Positions 1 through 8,505 of a stretch of DNA of 60,884 bases are shown here, one piece after another. The translations under genes were made by a program, and so were the position numbers. Source of the stretch: an uncultured Actinomycetes bacterium (GTDB taxonomy: Bacteria > Actinomycetota > Acidimicrobiia > Acidimicrobiales > Ilumatobacteraceae); assembly GCA_937927625.1 (NCBI GenBank), contig CALBSD010000090.1, positions 1 through 60,884 on the forward strand, written 5' to 3'. Every line of letters starts with the position of its first letter. Position 1 is the first letter of the stretch. The notes below the pieces were generated by a model. It was not told the origin of the DNA. It searched no databases and was given only the letters and a program-made list of their open reading frames with translations.

Positions 1-782
1 GGCGTGAGTGCGCCGGCGATGCCCATCACCGCGTCAGCATCAATATCGCCAACGATGCCCGCTTCGGTTCGGCTGATACCTACATCAATCAATGTGGCAC
101 CGGCAGAAACATGAGCCGCGGTGATGGAACGTGCAACGCCGGTTGCGGAAATAACAATGTCGGCACTGCGACAGACTTCTTCAAGATTTGTAGTGCCTGA
201 ATGGGTAAGTGTGACGGTGCAATCGATGCCCTTGCGCGCTAACAACACCGACAATGGAAGTCCAACAAGTGTGGAGCGACCCACAACAACTGCATGCTTT
301 CCAGCAGTCTCGATTCCGTAGTACTGCAATAGGCGCAACACACCCAGTGGTGTGCAACCAACGTGTCCATCAAGTCCACGCATCAAACGACCCATCGACT
401 CACTAGTCAGTCCATCAACATCTTTCTCGGCAGGAATGAGCGCAAGAACTTTTTCAGCATCGAGATGTGCGGGAAGCGGCATCTGCACCAAAATGCCGTG
501 CACGGAAACATCGGCGGCCAATCGTGATACTTCTGCGTCAAGTTGTTCCTGCGTGCAATCGCCCGGCAGTTCCACTTGTACGGAATGAATACCGATCTGT
601 TGGGCGATGCGGTGCTTGCTCGCTACGTACTTCTGACTCGGTGCGTCATCGCCCACCAACACTGTGGCCAGCGCAATATGCGGAGAACCGGCAGCGGTGA
701 TGCGTTGCTGAAGACCTTGCAAGATGGCGTCACGCACGGGTGCTCCGGAGAGCATGCGGGTGGAAGTGACGTCTGCGGACAT
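1..782 (-). CDS. folD: Bifunctional methylenetetrahydrofolate dehydrogenase/cyclohydrolase FolD, 3' end missing
   Basis: FolD interconverts 5,10-methylene-, methenyl- and 10-formyl-tetrahydrofolate in the cytoplasm. About 260 codons are visible and the gene runs off the left edge, so roughly the last 25 residues of a usual ~285 are missing. The reverse translation shows the substrate-site signature DVDGLTSESMGRLMRGLDG, then CTPLGVLRLL, then the NADP-loop motif VVGRSTLVGLPLSVLLARKG and the C-terminal stretch GATLIDVGIS. The start is ambiguous: in-frame ATGs lie at 782, 791 and 806. I chose 782 (MSADVTSTRMLSGAPVRDAI) because it best matches family length, and none of the three has a good ribosome site. 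Confidence 0.9.
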   Translation of the reverse strand, partial: MSADVTSTRMLSGAPVRDAILQGLQQRITAAGSPHIALATVLVGDDAPSQKYVASKHRIAQQIGIHSVQVELPGDCTQEQLDAEVSRLAADVSVHGILVQMPLPAHLDAEKVLALIPAEKDVDGLTSESMGRLMRGLDGHVGCTPLGVLRLLQYYGIETAGKHAVVVGRSTLVGLPLSVLLARKGIDCTVTLTHSGTTNLEEVCRSADIVISATGVARSITAAHVSAGATLIDVGISRTEAGIVGDIDADAVMGIAGALT

Positions 783-839
783 GCCCCTCATCGTACTTGC
801 GGGCATGGAGAGCCCATTTCCGATCAGGGTAGGAATCGT

Positions 840-2402
840 TTAAGAATCAGCAGGTTTTGGCCGCGAAGGCAAGAACTTGAGGGCAAACAACGAACCCACC
901 AACGCCATGCCAACACCGACAAGGCACGCAGTTTGGAAACCATGAACAAAGGAATCGCTCACTGCGCTCAACACCTGAGTACGTACTTGATCAGGTGATT
1001 TCTGGGCTATCCCAAATGCAGCACCGACGGATTCCTTCGCCATTGGATACAGCTCTGGATTGATCTTGTTCAATGCAGAAACGAGACCCGGAATCTTGGC
1101 GAAATTCTCCACGAGACGCGGTGTGTACAAACTGACAAAGACAGAGCCGACGATCGCAACACCCAAGGTGCCGCCAACTTCGCGGCTGATGTCATTAACA
1201 GCTGAACCCACACCAGCTTTCTCGCGCGGAAGAGAACCCATCACTGCATCAGTGCTTGGCGATGTCACGAAGGACAAACCATTTGCCATCAAGACCATTC
1301 CGAAAATGACATGACCCCAATAGGAACTCTGCGCATCCATGCGTGATGCAATGAGCAAACCAAGCGACATGTTGAAAAGTCCGAGCGCGACAACTCGTTT
1401 TGTTCCGAACCTCAGTGCTGCGCGCGCTGCGAGTGGTGCAGTTACACCTGCACCGACTGCGAACGGAATCGTATGAACACCAGCACTCAACGTGTCATAA
1501 CCGCGAACGAACTGGAAGTACTGCGTAACGAGGAAAGTAAAGCCGAAGAGGCAGAAGAACGCAATGCCGATGCTGCTTGTCGCTGCACTAAAACGGGCGT
1601 TTTTGAAGAATTTCACTTCAAGAAGTGGCTCTTCTTTCTTTGATTCGAAAAGTACAAAACCAATCAGAGTGAATACTGCAATGCCGAATCCGAGATTTGA
1701 TTTCGCGCTACCCCAACCCCAATGCGGTGACTCAATCACGGTGTACACCAATGAACCGATTCCGACAACGGACAAGATAAACCCAACAATGTCCAGTTTG
1801 TGCGCGTTCGGGTCACGTGAATCAGGGATCAACTTCGCTCCAGCAACAATTGAGATCGCAACGATGGGCAAGTTAATGAGAAAAACAGAACCCCACCAGA
1901 AATGTTCCAACATGAATCCGCCAACTACGGGACCAAATGCAACGGCCATGCCGGATACTGCCGACCAGAGACCAATTGCTTTCGCACGTTCAATCGGGTC
2001 AACAAACAGGTTGGTGATAATTGCGAGAGTTGCAGGGAACACCAAGGCTGCGCCGATACCCATGGCACCACGCCAGAAGATGAGCGAGTTAGTCGAACCA
2101 GAGAATGCAGCCATGCCACTGCATGCAGCAAACAACACAAGACCAATCTGCAAGGTGCGCTTGCGGCCATAGCGGTCACCGATGCCACCTCCAGCGAGCA
2201 ACAAGCCAGCAAAGACCAATGCATAGGAATCAACAATCCACTGCAAGGACGTGGTCGATGCATTGAGCTCTCGCTGCAATGTGGGTAAGGCCACATTGAC
2301 GATCAGGTTGTCGACAACCACAAGGAACACGGAGATGGCAAGGACCGCGAGGACCCACCAGCGACGCTCATAGGCCACGGAATGTGATTCTGATGCATTC
2401 AT
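840..2402 (-). CDS. MFS drug efflux transporter, DHA2 (EmrB/QacA) family
   Basis: A proton-coupled multidrug exporter of the inner membrane, about 520 residues, the usual size for 14-helix DHA2 members. The N-terminal half has the conserved NLIVNVALPTLQ segment of helix 1, WIVDSYALVFAGLLLAGGG, and motif A as GDRYGRKRTLQ. The C-terminal half carries GVGSAVNDISREVGGTLG, typical of EmrB/QacA proteins. An upstream ATG at 2411 adds three residues, but the proposed -10 element lies at 2412-2417, so transcription should begin near 2405 and the ATG at 2402 (MNASESHS) is the better start, nearly leaderless. It is divergent from the TetR regulator at 2457 and shares its operator region, implying ligand-induced efflux. 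The substrate is unknown. Confidence 0.9.
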   Translation of the reverse strand: MNASESHSVAYERRWWVLAVLAISVFLVVVDNLIVNVALPTLQRELNASTTSLQWIVDSYALVFAGLLLAGGGIGDRYGRKRTLQIGLVLFAACSGMAAFSGSTNSLIFWRGAMGIGAALVFPATLAIITNLFVDPIERAKAIGLWSAVSGMAVAFGPVVGGFMLEHFWWGSVFLINLPIVAISIVAGAKLIPDSRDPNAHKLDIVGFILSVVGIGSLVYTVIESPHWGWGSAKSNLGFGIAVFTLIGFVLFESKKEEPLLEVKFFKNARFSAATSSIGIAFFCLFGFTFLVTQYFQFVRGYDTLSAGVHTIPFAVGAGVTAPLAARAALRFGTKRVVALGLFNMSLGLLIASRMDAQSSYWGHVIFGMVLMANGLSFVTSPSTDAVMGSLPREKAGVGSAVNDISREVGGTLGVAIVGSVFVSLYTPRLVENFAKIPGLVSALNKINPELYPMAKESVGAAFGIAQKSPDQVRTQVLSAVSDSFVHGFQTACLVGVGMALVGSLFALKFLPSRPKPADS

Positions 2403-2442
2403 ACTTGACATTGTCTAGCCCCTTGACTTGACAATGTCAAGT
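2403..2442. promoter_or_regulatory. Double TetR operator overlapping the efflux-gene promoter
   Basis: Two related inverted repeats lie between the divergent MFS and TetR starts. The site at 2426-2442, ACTTGACAATGTCAAGT, is a perfect 17-bp palindrome. The site at 2403-2419 (ACTTGACATTGTCTAGC) keeps the left arm exactly and 6 of 8 bases of the right arm, and the centres are 23 bp apart. On the minus strand the perfect site contains a consensus -35, TTGACA (2440-2435), followed after exactly 17 bp by TAGACA (2417-2412), which lies in the second site. A TetR dimer at either site would block the efflux promoter. The promoter geometry is seen; TetR binding is inferred. Confidence 0.75.
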
Positions 2443-2456
2443 AGTACTCTGAGCTC

Positions 2457-3101
2457 ATGAGCCGGGCCCATTCTGAACACCATAGGGATGTTCGCCGTCA
2501 GGTTCTCGACGCGGCCATCAAGATCATTGAGACCACCGGTGCAGAGTCTCTCTCCATGCGTGAAGTGGCTCGCCAAGCCGGCGTGAGCCATCAGGCTCCC
2601 TACCACTACTTCAAAGATCGAAGCGGAATTTTTGCAGCGATATCAGAGGAAGGTTTCACTGCACTCGCGAATGCATTTAAGAGTGTGAGACGACAAGAAA
2701 CAAGCTCCGGAGAAATTGCCGCAAAGGCCGGTCTTATTGCCTATTTACGCTTTGCACGAGAGAACACCGGACACTTCCGCGTGATGTTTCGTAGCGATAT
2801 CTGTGGCGTCTCGACACATGAAGCAACCGGTGCAGCCTCCGAAGAAGCGTTCAATGAACTCTTAGAGATGGTTGCCCAAACGATTGGTGCATCGATCAAT
2901 CCGGCTGACGCGATGACTTTTGCGCTCATGCTGTGGTCCAATGCACATGGCTTGGCCACTCTTGTGGTGGACGGGCCACTTGCTCGTAAGTTGCCACCCG
3001 AAGCCAATCTCGAGACCCAATTGATGGACGTCATCAACCTGTCGGCCCACATGGTCGCTCTCCAGGCTGCTGAAATGGGCCTCGTCCCGGCCGGACAGTA
3101 A
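2457..3101 (+). CDS. TetR/AcrR-family transcriptional repressor
   Basis: A 214-residue regulator. Residues about 12-60 form the TetR helix-turn-helix (RRQVLDAAIKIIETTGAESLSMREVARQAGVSHQAPYHYFKDRSGIF split over the usual helices 1-4), with the hallmark xxYxYFxxRxxIF. The C-terminal helical part would bind the inducer and dimerise; it resembles TetR_C/WHG-type domains but I cannot assign a ligand. It is divergent from the DHA2 efflux gene with two palindromes between them, the standard arrangement for a repressor of efflux and of itself. A terminator follows the stop codon within two bases. Confidence 0.92.
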   Translation: MSRAHSEHHRDVRRQVLDAAIKIIETTGAESLSMREVARQAGVSHQAPYHYFKDRSGIFAAISEEGFTALANAFKSVRRQETSSGEIAAKAGLIAYLRFARENTGHFRVMFRSDICGVSTHEATGAASEEAFNELLEMVAQTIGASINPADAMTFALMLWSNAHGLATLVVDGPLARKLPPEANLETQLMDVINLSAHMVALQAAEMGLVPAGQ

Positions 3102-3102
3102 T

Positions 3103-3125
3103 CCCGACCAAAGTTGTCGGGTTTT
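3103..3125 (+). terminator. Rho-independent terminator after the tetR-type gene
   Basis: CCCGAC (3103-3108) pairs with GTCGGG (3116-3121) around a 7-nt loop and is followed at once by TTTT. It directly follows the regulator's stop codon and isolates it from the peroxiredoxin gene. Confidence 0.7.
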
Positions 3126-3181
3126 AGATTTTCGCCCCTATCCTGACAACCATCAACCGTTTCCCTACCTAGGAGGACACC

Positions 3182-3814
3182 ATGACAGTTCGTTTGGGCG
3201 ACACCGCACCTGACTTCACCGCAGACACCACACAGGGCACCATCAACTTTCACGAGTGGTTGGGCGACTCCTGGGGCGTGCTCTTCAGCCACCCCAAGGA
3301 CTTCACACCGGTCTGCACCACAGAGCTTGGCTACGTAGCCCGTATCAAGCCAGAGTTTGACAAGCGCAACGTCAAGGTCATCGGCCTTTCCGTTGACCCC
3401 GTTGACTCTCATGAGAAGTGGGAAGCCGACATTGCAGAGACACAGGGAACCCCTGTGAACTTCCCAATGATTGGTGACAGCGACAAGAACGTTTCGAACC
3501 TGTACGACATGATCCACCCGAACGCAAGCGACACCATGACGGTTCGCTCGGTGTTCATCATTGGACCAGACAAGAAGATCAAGCTCTCGATCACCTACCC
3601 AGCAAGCACTGGCCGCAACTTTGATGAAATCCTTCGCGTGATTGACTCCTTGCAGCTCACTGCAAAGTTCAAGGTGGCAACCCCTGCTAACTGGACAGAC
3701 GGCAACGACGTCATCATCGGCGCAGCCGTGTCCGACGATGAGGCAAAGCAACTCTTCCCACAGGGTTGGAAGACCGTGAAGCCATACCTTCGCGTGTTGC
3801 CACAGCCAAAGTAA
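3182..3814 (+). CDS. 1-Cys peroxiredoxin (Prx6-type)
   Basis: A cytoplasmic thiol peroxidase reducing H2O2 and organic hydroperoxides. The active site is HPKDFTPVCTTELG with peroxidatic Cys45 and Thr42, followed by the conserved GLSVDPVDSHEKW. No second cysteine occurs in the 210 residues, so it is a 1-Cys enzyme that needs an external thiol or ascorbate-like reductant. The long C-terminal extension (TPANWTDGNDVIIGAAVSDDEAKQLFPQGW) is the dimerisation domain of the Prx6 group. A strong ribosome site, AGGAGG, lies 6 bp before the ATG. It appears monocistronic: a terminator precedes it and two inverted repeats follow it. Confidence 0.95.
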   Translation: MTVRLGDTAPDFTADTTQGTINFHEWLGDSWGVLFSHPKDFTPVCTTELGYVARIKPEFDKRNVKVIGLSVDPVDSHEKWEADIAETQGTPVNFPMIGDSDKNVSNLYDMIHPNASDTMTVRSVFIIGPDKKIKLSITYPASTGRNFDEILRVIDSLQLTAKFKVATPANWTDGNDVIIGAAVSDDEAKQLFPQGWKTVKPYLRVLPQPK

Positions 3815-3822
3815 ACAAATCT

Positions 3823-3850
3823 TTATTTATTCCCAATTGGGAATAAATAA
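3823..3850. repeat. Perfect 28-bp palindrome downstream of the peroxiredoxin
   Basis: The left arm TTATTTATTCCCAA (3823-3836) is followed immediately by its exact reverse complement (3837-3850), with no spacer. As RNA it would lose the central pairs to the loop and is AT-rich, so it could be a weak terminator. A perfect spacerless palindrome of this length is also consistent with a dimeric operator for the downstream ABC exporter. The structure is seen; its role is unknown. Confidence 0.6.
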
Positions 3851-3866
3851 CTAATAGACATTGTCC

Positions 3867-3907
3867 GTGTCGGCGTTGGGGTTGAACCTCAACGCCGACA
3901 CACTTTT
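3867..3907 (+). terminator. GC-rich hairpin with T-run just before the ABC exporter
   Basis: GTGTCGGCGTTG (3867-3878) pairs perfectly with CAACGCCGACAC (3890-3901) around an 11-nt loop, followed by ACTTTT. It has the form of an intrinsic terminator for the peroxiredoxin transcript, yet ends only five bases before the ATG of the next gene. It may therefore work as an attenuator, or the next gene may rely on read-through. Confidence 0.7.
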
Positions 3908-3911
3908 ATCC

Positions 3912-4652
3912 ATGACTTCCCCCTCATTGGCCGTTGCTGCATCTACCCACAATGCAAAGAAGATCTACGGCAAGGACGACAGCGTCGTCTATGCACTGAA
4001 TGATGTGTCCGTCGACTTCTATTCCGGACAGTTCACCGCCATCATGGGACCCAGCGGTTCCGGCAAGTCCACCCTCATGCATTGCATCGCAGGCCTCGAT
4101 GAACTCACTGAAGGAAGCGCCATCATCGACGGCATTGACCTTTCGGTGATGAACGACAAAGCCCTCACCGAACTTCGTCGCGAAAAGATTGGATTCATCT
4201 TCCAGTCGTTCAATCTGGTCCCAACGTTGACTGCTGATGAGAACATTCGCCTCCCTCTTCTTCTCGGAAACAAGAAGGGCAACGAGGAATGGATTCAGCG
4301 AGTCATCAACACAGTGCACTTGCAAGATCGTCTTTCACATCGCCCAAGCGAATTGTCGGGTGGACAGCAACAACGAGTTGCAGTTGCACGTGCGCTTGCA
4401 AGCGAACCACGCATCATCTTCGCCGACGAACCAACCGGCAACCTCGACTCCACAACAGGCGGCGAGATTCTCTCGTTCATGCGCATGGCAGTTGATGAAC
4501 TCAAGCAGACAATCGTGATGGTCACTCACGATCCCGTGGCGGCGAGCTACGCCGATCGCATCGTGTTCTTGGCAGACGGAAAAGTTGCGGGCGAAATGCT
4601 CGAACCAACTGCTGAAAAAGTTCTCGACCGCATGAAGAGCCTCGGTAACTGA
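3912..4652 (+). CDS. ABC exporter ATP-binding protein, MacB/LolD type
   Basis: The ATPase subunit of a type VII (MacB/FtsE-like) ABC system, 246 residues. Walker A GPSGSGKST is at 46-54, the signature LSGGQQQRVAVARAL starts at 148, and Walker B IIFADE is at 168-173, followed by PTGNLDS, which is characteristic of the MacB/LolD group. An in-frame TTG at 3861 would add 17 residues, but that stretch is encoded by a terminator hairpin and matches no family N-terminus, so I use the ATG at 3912. No Shine-Dalgarno sequence is visible. The FtsX-type permease follows 4 bp after the stop. Confidence 0.93.
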   Translation: MTSPSLAVAASTHNAKKIYGKDDSVVYALNDVSVDFYSGQFTAIMGPSGSGKSTLMHCIAGLDELTEGSAIIDGIDLSVMNDKALTELRREKIGFIFQSFNLVPTLTADENIRLPLLLGNKKGNEEWIQRVINTVHLQDRLSHRPSELSGGQQQRVAVARALASEPRIIFADEPTGNLDSTTGGEILSFMRMAVDELKQTIVMVTHDPVAASYADRIVFLADGKVAGEMLEPTAEKVLDRMKSLGN

Positions 4653-4656
4653 GCAC

Positions 4657-7194
4657 ATGTTTCGTATCGCATTAAAAGGCATTCTGGGACGCAAAGCGCG
4701 CCTAGTGCTCACATCACTCGCCGTCATTCTCGGCACTGCGTTCCTCTCCGGAACTTCCGTGTTCTCTGCAACGCTGAACCGCACCTTCGACAACTTGTTC
4801 TCTGACGTATTCAAGAACGTCGATGCATATGTGCGTTCATCGCAAGTCATCGAGGCTGACTTTGGTCAGGAAGAACGCCAACGCATTCCAGTATCTCTCG
4901 TCGACACCATTAAGGCTGTTCCTGGCGTCTCTGATGCGGCACCAGATATTCAGGCGTTTGCACGCATTATTGGCAGCGACGGGAAGCCAATCGGTGCTGA
5001 TGGAAATGGTCCACCAACTTTCGGTGGCATCTATACGAAGTTCAAGGGCGCTCTTTGGACGATTCAAGAAGGCAAAGCGCCATTGAGTGGCACCGAGGTC
5101 GCTATCGATGAAGCTTCTGCCAAAAAAGGAAAATTGACAGTTGGCAGCACAGTCAAAATTGTCGCCCAAACAGGCAGTCGCGAGTTCACACTGGTGGGCA
5201 TTGCGTCCTATGGCGATGTGCGTTCACCCGGTGGCGCAACATTTGCGTTGTTCGACCCCACCACTGCTCAGGAATTTCTCGCAAAGCCTGGCTTCGTCGA
5301 TGACATTTTGATTACCGGCGATGGTTCCCTCTCCGACACCGCTCTGGCTGCGGCCGTCACAAAGGCACTGCCGACAGAAATCAAAGCTGAAACATTGACT
5401 GGCGCAGAAATTACAAAGGAAACCCAAGACCAAATCGGTTCTGCTCTCTCCTTCTTTGGCATCTTGCTCGGAGTATTCAGCTACATCGCTCTTGGTGTCG
5501 GATGTTTCGTGATTTACAACGTTTTCTCTATTAGCGCCGCACAGCGCCAGCGAGAGAACGCATTGTTGCGCGCTATCGGAGCCAGCAAGAAGCAAATCTC
5601 ACGCGCCATGCTTATCGAAGCAACTGTGATTGGAATCTTCGGATCACTCGTTGGACTCGTCGCTGGCATCGGACTGTCAAAAGCATTGAGCGCCCTCTTG
5701 CGTGCACTCAGCATTGATATTCCAAGTGGTGGTCTCGTGGTTACAACGTCCGCAATTCAACAAACGTTGATAGTCGGACTTCTTGTCACTTTGGCTTCTG
5801 CGTGGTTCCCGGCACGTCGCGCCGGACGCGTACCTCCGCTTGCCGCAATGAGAGAGACAGCTGTTGAGCAAATTGCATCAAGCAAGAAGCGCACAGTTGG
5901 TGGACTCCTGACAGTTGGAGCTGGTGTTGCAGTCGTTGCCGCAGTAACGACCGGGGCAGACACCAAGTGGCTCGGAATCGGCATTCTTCTTGTCTTTATT
6001 GGCACCATCGTGCTTGGTCCAGTCATCGCACGACCCGTCGCGTTGTTCCTCGGTCGCCCTGCAGCACGCTTCCGCGGCGTCACAGGCTCAATGGCCCGTC
6101 AGAACTCCGCACGTAATCCAAAGCGCACTGCTCGTACTGCCTCTCCAGTACTCATCGGTGTTGCATTAGTGACCGCAGTGACCGCACTTGCAGCGTCCAT
6201 CAAGGGACAAATCGACGACGTGTTCACGCAGCAGTTCAAGGGTGATTACGCAGTGAGCACGAATAATCGCGGCTTCGGTGGACTCAGTCCATCTCTCGCG
6301 CTTGATATTTCGAAACTTCCTCAAGTTGACAAGGCAACAGGAATCGGTCTTGTCACCGCCAAGCTGGACGACAAGGGCCAGTACATCACCACAATCTCTC
6401 CCGACAGCATCAACGGCGTGTGGAACATTGGTTTGGTCGATGCGAAATATTCCGACCTCAGCGCATCCAACATCTTTGTCTCTCAGAAAAAGGCAGAGAG
6501 CAAAGGTCTTACTGAGGGATCGGTCATGAACATCACGTTCGCCGACGGCACTACTCGCCCACTCACGGTGAGCGGCATTTACGAGCACAACGAGATTGGT
6601 GACTACATCATCAGCAAGTCACTGATTGCCGACACGACTGTCGTCAACTTTGACATCGGCGTGTACATCGTGACAAAGCCCGGATCCGACGGCGCCACTG
6701 TTCGCGCAACATTGGAAAATGCAGTGAAGAAGTACGGACAAGGCGAACTCCTGTCAAAGCGTCAATACATTGACAAACAGTCAGGAAACGTGAACCAACT
6801 GCTCGGTCTGATTTATGGATTGTTGTTCCTTTCCGTCATCATCGCCATTGTTGGAATCATCATCACCTTGCTTCTCAGCGTGTTTGAACGGCAACGAGAA
6901 CTCGGCCTTCTTCGCGCCGTTGGCATGACCCGCTCTCAGGTGCGCACCACGGTGCGTTGGGAAAGCGTGATCACATCACTCCTCGGAGCCGTGCTGGGCA
7001 TTGTGCTCGGTATCGGACTCGGCTGGGTCATTGTGTTTGCCCTCCGCGACCAAGGCCTCAGTAGCTTCTCGCTTCCAGTCGGATCCACCATCTTCATTGT
7101 TTTCGCATCGTTTGTGGTGGGTGTACTCGCAGCCATCTATCCCGCATGGCGCGCAACGAAGGTAGACATCCTCAGCGCACTCAACACGAACTGA
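4657..7194 (+). CDS. ABC exporter permease with two FtsX domains
   Basis: The membrane partner of the preceding ATPase, 845 residues. It has a TM segment near residues 15-35, a large extracytoplasmic region, an FtsX domain (about 260-390: FGILLGVFSYIALGVGCFVIYNVF, then RQRENALLRAIGAS), a second large extracytoplasmic region, and a C-terminal FtsX domain (about 720-840: ERQRELGLLRAVGMTRSQV, ending YPAWRATKVDILSALN). The duplicated layout is typical of actinobacterial exporters in which one polypeptide supplies the whole transmembrane part. The cargo (lipid, lipoprotein or peptide) cannot be told. It begins 4 bp after the ATPase gene and is followed 1 bp later by a PPOX-fold gene. Confidence 0.93.
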   Translation: MFRIALKGILGRKARLVLTSLAVILGTAFLSGTSVFSATLNRTFDNLFSDVFKNVDAYVRSSQVIEADFGQEERQRIPVSLVDTIKAVPGVSDAAPDIQAFARIIGSDGKPIGADGNGPPTFGGIYTKFKGALWTIQEGKAPLSGTEVAIDEASAKKGKLTVGSTVKIVAQTGSREFTLVGIASYGDVRSPGGATFALFDPTTAQEFLAKPGFVDDILITGDGSLSDTALAAAVTKALPTEIKAETLTGAEITKETQDQIGSALSFFGILLGVFSYIALGVGCFVIYNVFSISAAQRQRENALLRAIGASKKQISRAMLIEATVIGIFGSLVGLVAGIGLSKALSALLRALSIDIPSGGLVVTTSAIQQTLIVGLLVTLASAWFPARRAGRVPPLAAMRETAVEQIASSKKRTVGGLLTVGAGVAVVAAVTTGADTKWLGIGILLVFIGTIVLGPVIARPVALFLGRPAARFRGVTGSMARQNSARNPKRTARTASPVLIGVALVTAVTALAASIKGQIDDVFTQQFKGDYAVSTNNRGFGGLSPSLALDISKLPQVDKATGIGLVTAKLDDKGQYITTISPDSINGVWNIGLVDAKYSDLSASNIFVSQKKAESKGLTEGSVMNITFADGTTRPLTVSGIYEHNEIGDYIISKSLIADTTVVNFDIGVYIVTKPGSDGATVRATLENAVKKYGQGELLSKRQYIDKQSGNVNQLLGLIYGLLFLSVIIAIVGIIITLLLSVFERQRELGLLRAVGMTRSQVRTTVRWESVITSLLGAVLGIVLGIGLGWVIVFALRDQGLSSFSLPVGSTIFIVFASFVVGVLAAIYPAWRATKVDILSALNTN

Positions 7195-7195
7195 C

Positions 7196-7582
7196 ATGCG
7201 TACACCTGACGACATCACTCCGGAGATGCTGACATTCCTCAGCGAATATCACCTTGCATCTCTCACCACGATGCGTGCAGATGGATCTCCGCATGTTGTG
7301 CCAGTCGGATTCTCATACGACCATGATGCACGAATTGTCCGCGTCATTACGTTTGCAAGTTCATTGAAATACAAGAATGCATTGCGTGGTGGACGTGCAG
7401 TGGTGTCGCAAGTCGATGGTGGCCGTTGGCTCACGCTTGAAGGCACGGTCAGTGGTACTGCTGATGCAGTACGCGTCGCAGCCGCTGTGAATGGTTATGC
7501 CGCGCGCTATCGCCAACCAGGTGAACGCGAAGATCGAGTGGCAATTGAGATTGCGGTTGACCGCATCATGGGGCGCGGTTAA
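7196..7582 (+). CDS. PPOX-class F420/flavin-dependent oxidoreductase
   Basis: A 128-residue split-barrel protein of the pyridoxamine-phosphate-oxidase superfamily. The opening EYHLASLTTMRADGSPHVVPVGF and the central FASSLKYKNALRGGRAVVSQVDGGRWLTLEGT follow the pattern of the small actinobacterial F420-dependent group (TIGR03618-like), which uses reduced F420 on quinones, biliverdin or xenobiotics. The cofactor choice is family-based inference. The ATG lies one base after the permease stop, so it is probably co-translated with the exporter. It converges with nei 12 bp downstream. Confidence 0.85.
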   Translation: MRTPDDITPEMLTFLSEYHLASLTTMRADGSPHVVPVGFSYDHDARIVRVITFASSLKYKNALRGGRAVVSQVDGGRWLTLEGTVSGTADAVRVAAAVNGYAARYRQPGEREDRVAIEIAVDRIMGRG

Positions 7583-7594
7583 TTCCGCAAACGG

Positions 7595-8491
7595 TTACGA
7601 CGCTGCGCGAGAGCGCAACATGTCGCCGACAAACAATGAACCCGCAGGATGCGAATCTGTCGCGCGTGCAATGGGGTCACTGTCATCGCGTTCTGGATAT
7701 GGCTCACAACCAACTTGACAACCGGGGCACCAGTACAGCAACCGTGCAGTTTCGCCCAGTTTTGTTAGGCGAATGACATCACCGCATCGTGAACACTTTT
7801 GCCCATTGCGTCCGTATACGGCAAGCCCACCGGGCACATCAGGCGCTGTAATGCGCACAGGTGAATCCATATTCGCGCGCACTTGCGCCGCTGCCGTCAG
7901 AACAAGATCAAGACATGTTGATTGCGGCACTGAAGAAACTTTTGCCCATGGGTGCACTCCGCACGACCACAAGATCTCGCAGCGGAACACGTTGCCCACA
8001 CCGCTCATCACACGCGAATCAAGGATCGCTTCTGCGATTGTCGCATCGGGATTGTCATAGTGGAACAAACGTGACGCGCATTCGTGTACATCGGCCGATG
8101 CATTACACAAGTCTGGTCCTGTGCCGCCGGCACGAGGATGACGTGTCTGATCAAACTGGCGATATGTCTCTACTTCGGAGGCCTTAAATGCAACAGCAAC
8201 CCATTCATCTGTTTCGATGATGACGCTCGCGTGGTGGCGACGCTTACGCCACTTTTGACCGGGGCGATACAGATGCCATGCACCAGTGAGTCGCATGTGG
8301 GTATATAAAACAACACCATCGTCGAAAACGATCTCGATGTCTTTGCCATGGGTGTCGATGCGCTCAACTGCTGCACCTGGGCGAATGGTTGGACCGATCA
8401 GATGTGCTGATTCAAATCGGGAGACAGTACGACCCACTAACGCGGTTCGAAGTGCAGATGCTGCTCTGCACGTGGAGTCACCCTCGGGCAC
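7595..8491 (-). CDS. nei: Endonuclease VIII-like DNA glycosylase (Fpg/Nei family)
   Basis: A bifunctional glycosylase/AP lyase that removes oxidised bases. The protein opens MPEGDST: after Met removal Pro2 is the Schiff-base nucleophile and Glu3 the catalytic acid. MPEGD rather than MPELPE places it with Nei-like actinobacterial enzymes. The helix-two-turn-helix region contains RVMSGVGNVFRCEILW, and the zinc finger uses Cys233, Cys236, Cys255 and Cys258 (CSRC...CPGC). About 40 polar residues follow the finger, an extension beyond the usual C-terminus. The stop lies 14 bp from the start of the upstream minus-strand NUDIX-like gene at 8506, so the two may be co-transcribed. Confidence 0.92.
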   Translation of the reverse strand: MPEGDSTCRAASALRTALVGRTVSRFESAHLIGPTIRPGAAVERIDTHGKDIEIVFDDGVVLYTHMRLTGAWHLYRPGQKWRKRRHHASVIIETDEWVAVAFKASEVETYRQFDQTRHPRAGGTGPDLCNASADVHECASRLFHYDNPDATIAEAILDSRVMSGVGNVFRCEILWSCGVHPWAKVSSVPQSTCLDLVLTAAAQVRANMDSPVRITAPDVPGGLAVYGRNGQKCSRCGDVIRLTKLGETARLLYWCPGCQVGCEPYPERDDSDPIARATDSHPAGSLFVGDMLRSRAAS

Positions 8492-8505
8492 CCCACAAAC
8501 TTAGT

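Noticed and set aside
2741..3751. Open frame of 336 codons on the minus strand opposite the TetR and peroxiredoxin genes
   Set aside because: It is antisense to two clearly recognised genes, Cys/Val/His-rich with no domain, and arises from their codon usage.
3861..3911. Upstream TTG start adding 17 residues to the ABC ATPase
   Set aside because: The added residues are encoded by a GC-rich terminator hairpin and do not resemble the family N-terminus.
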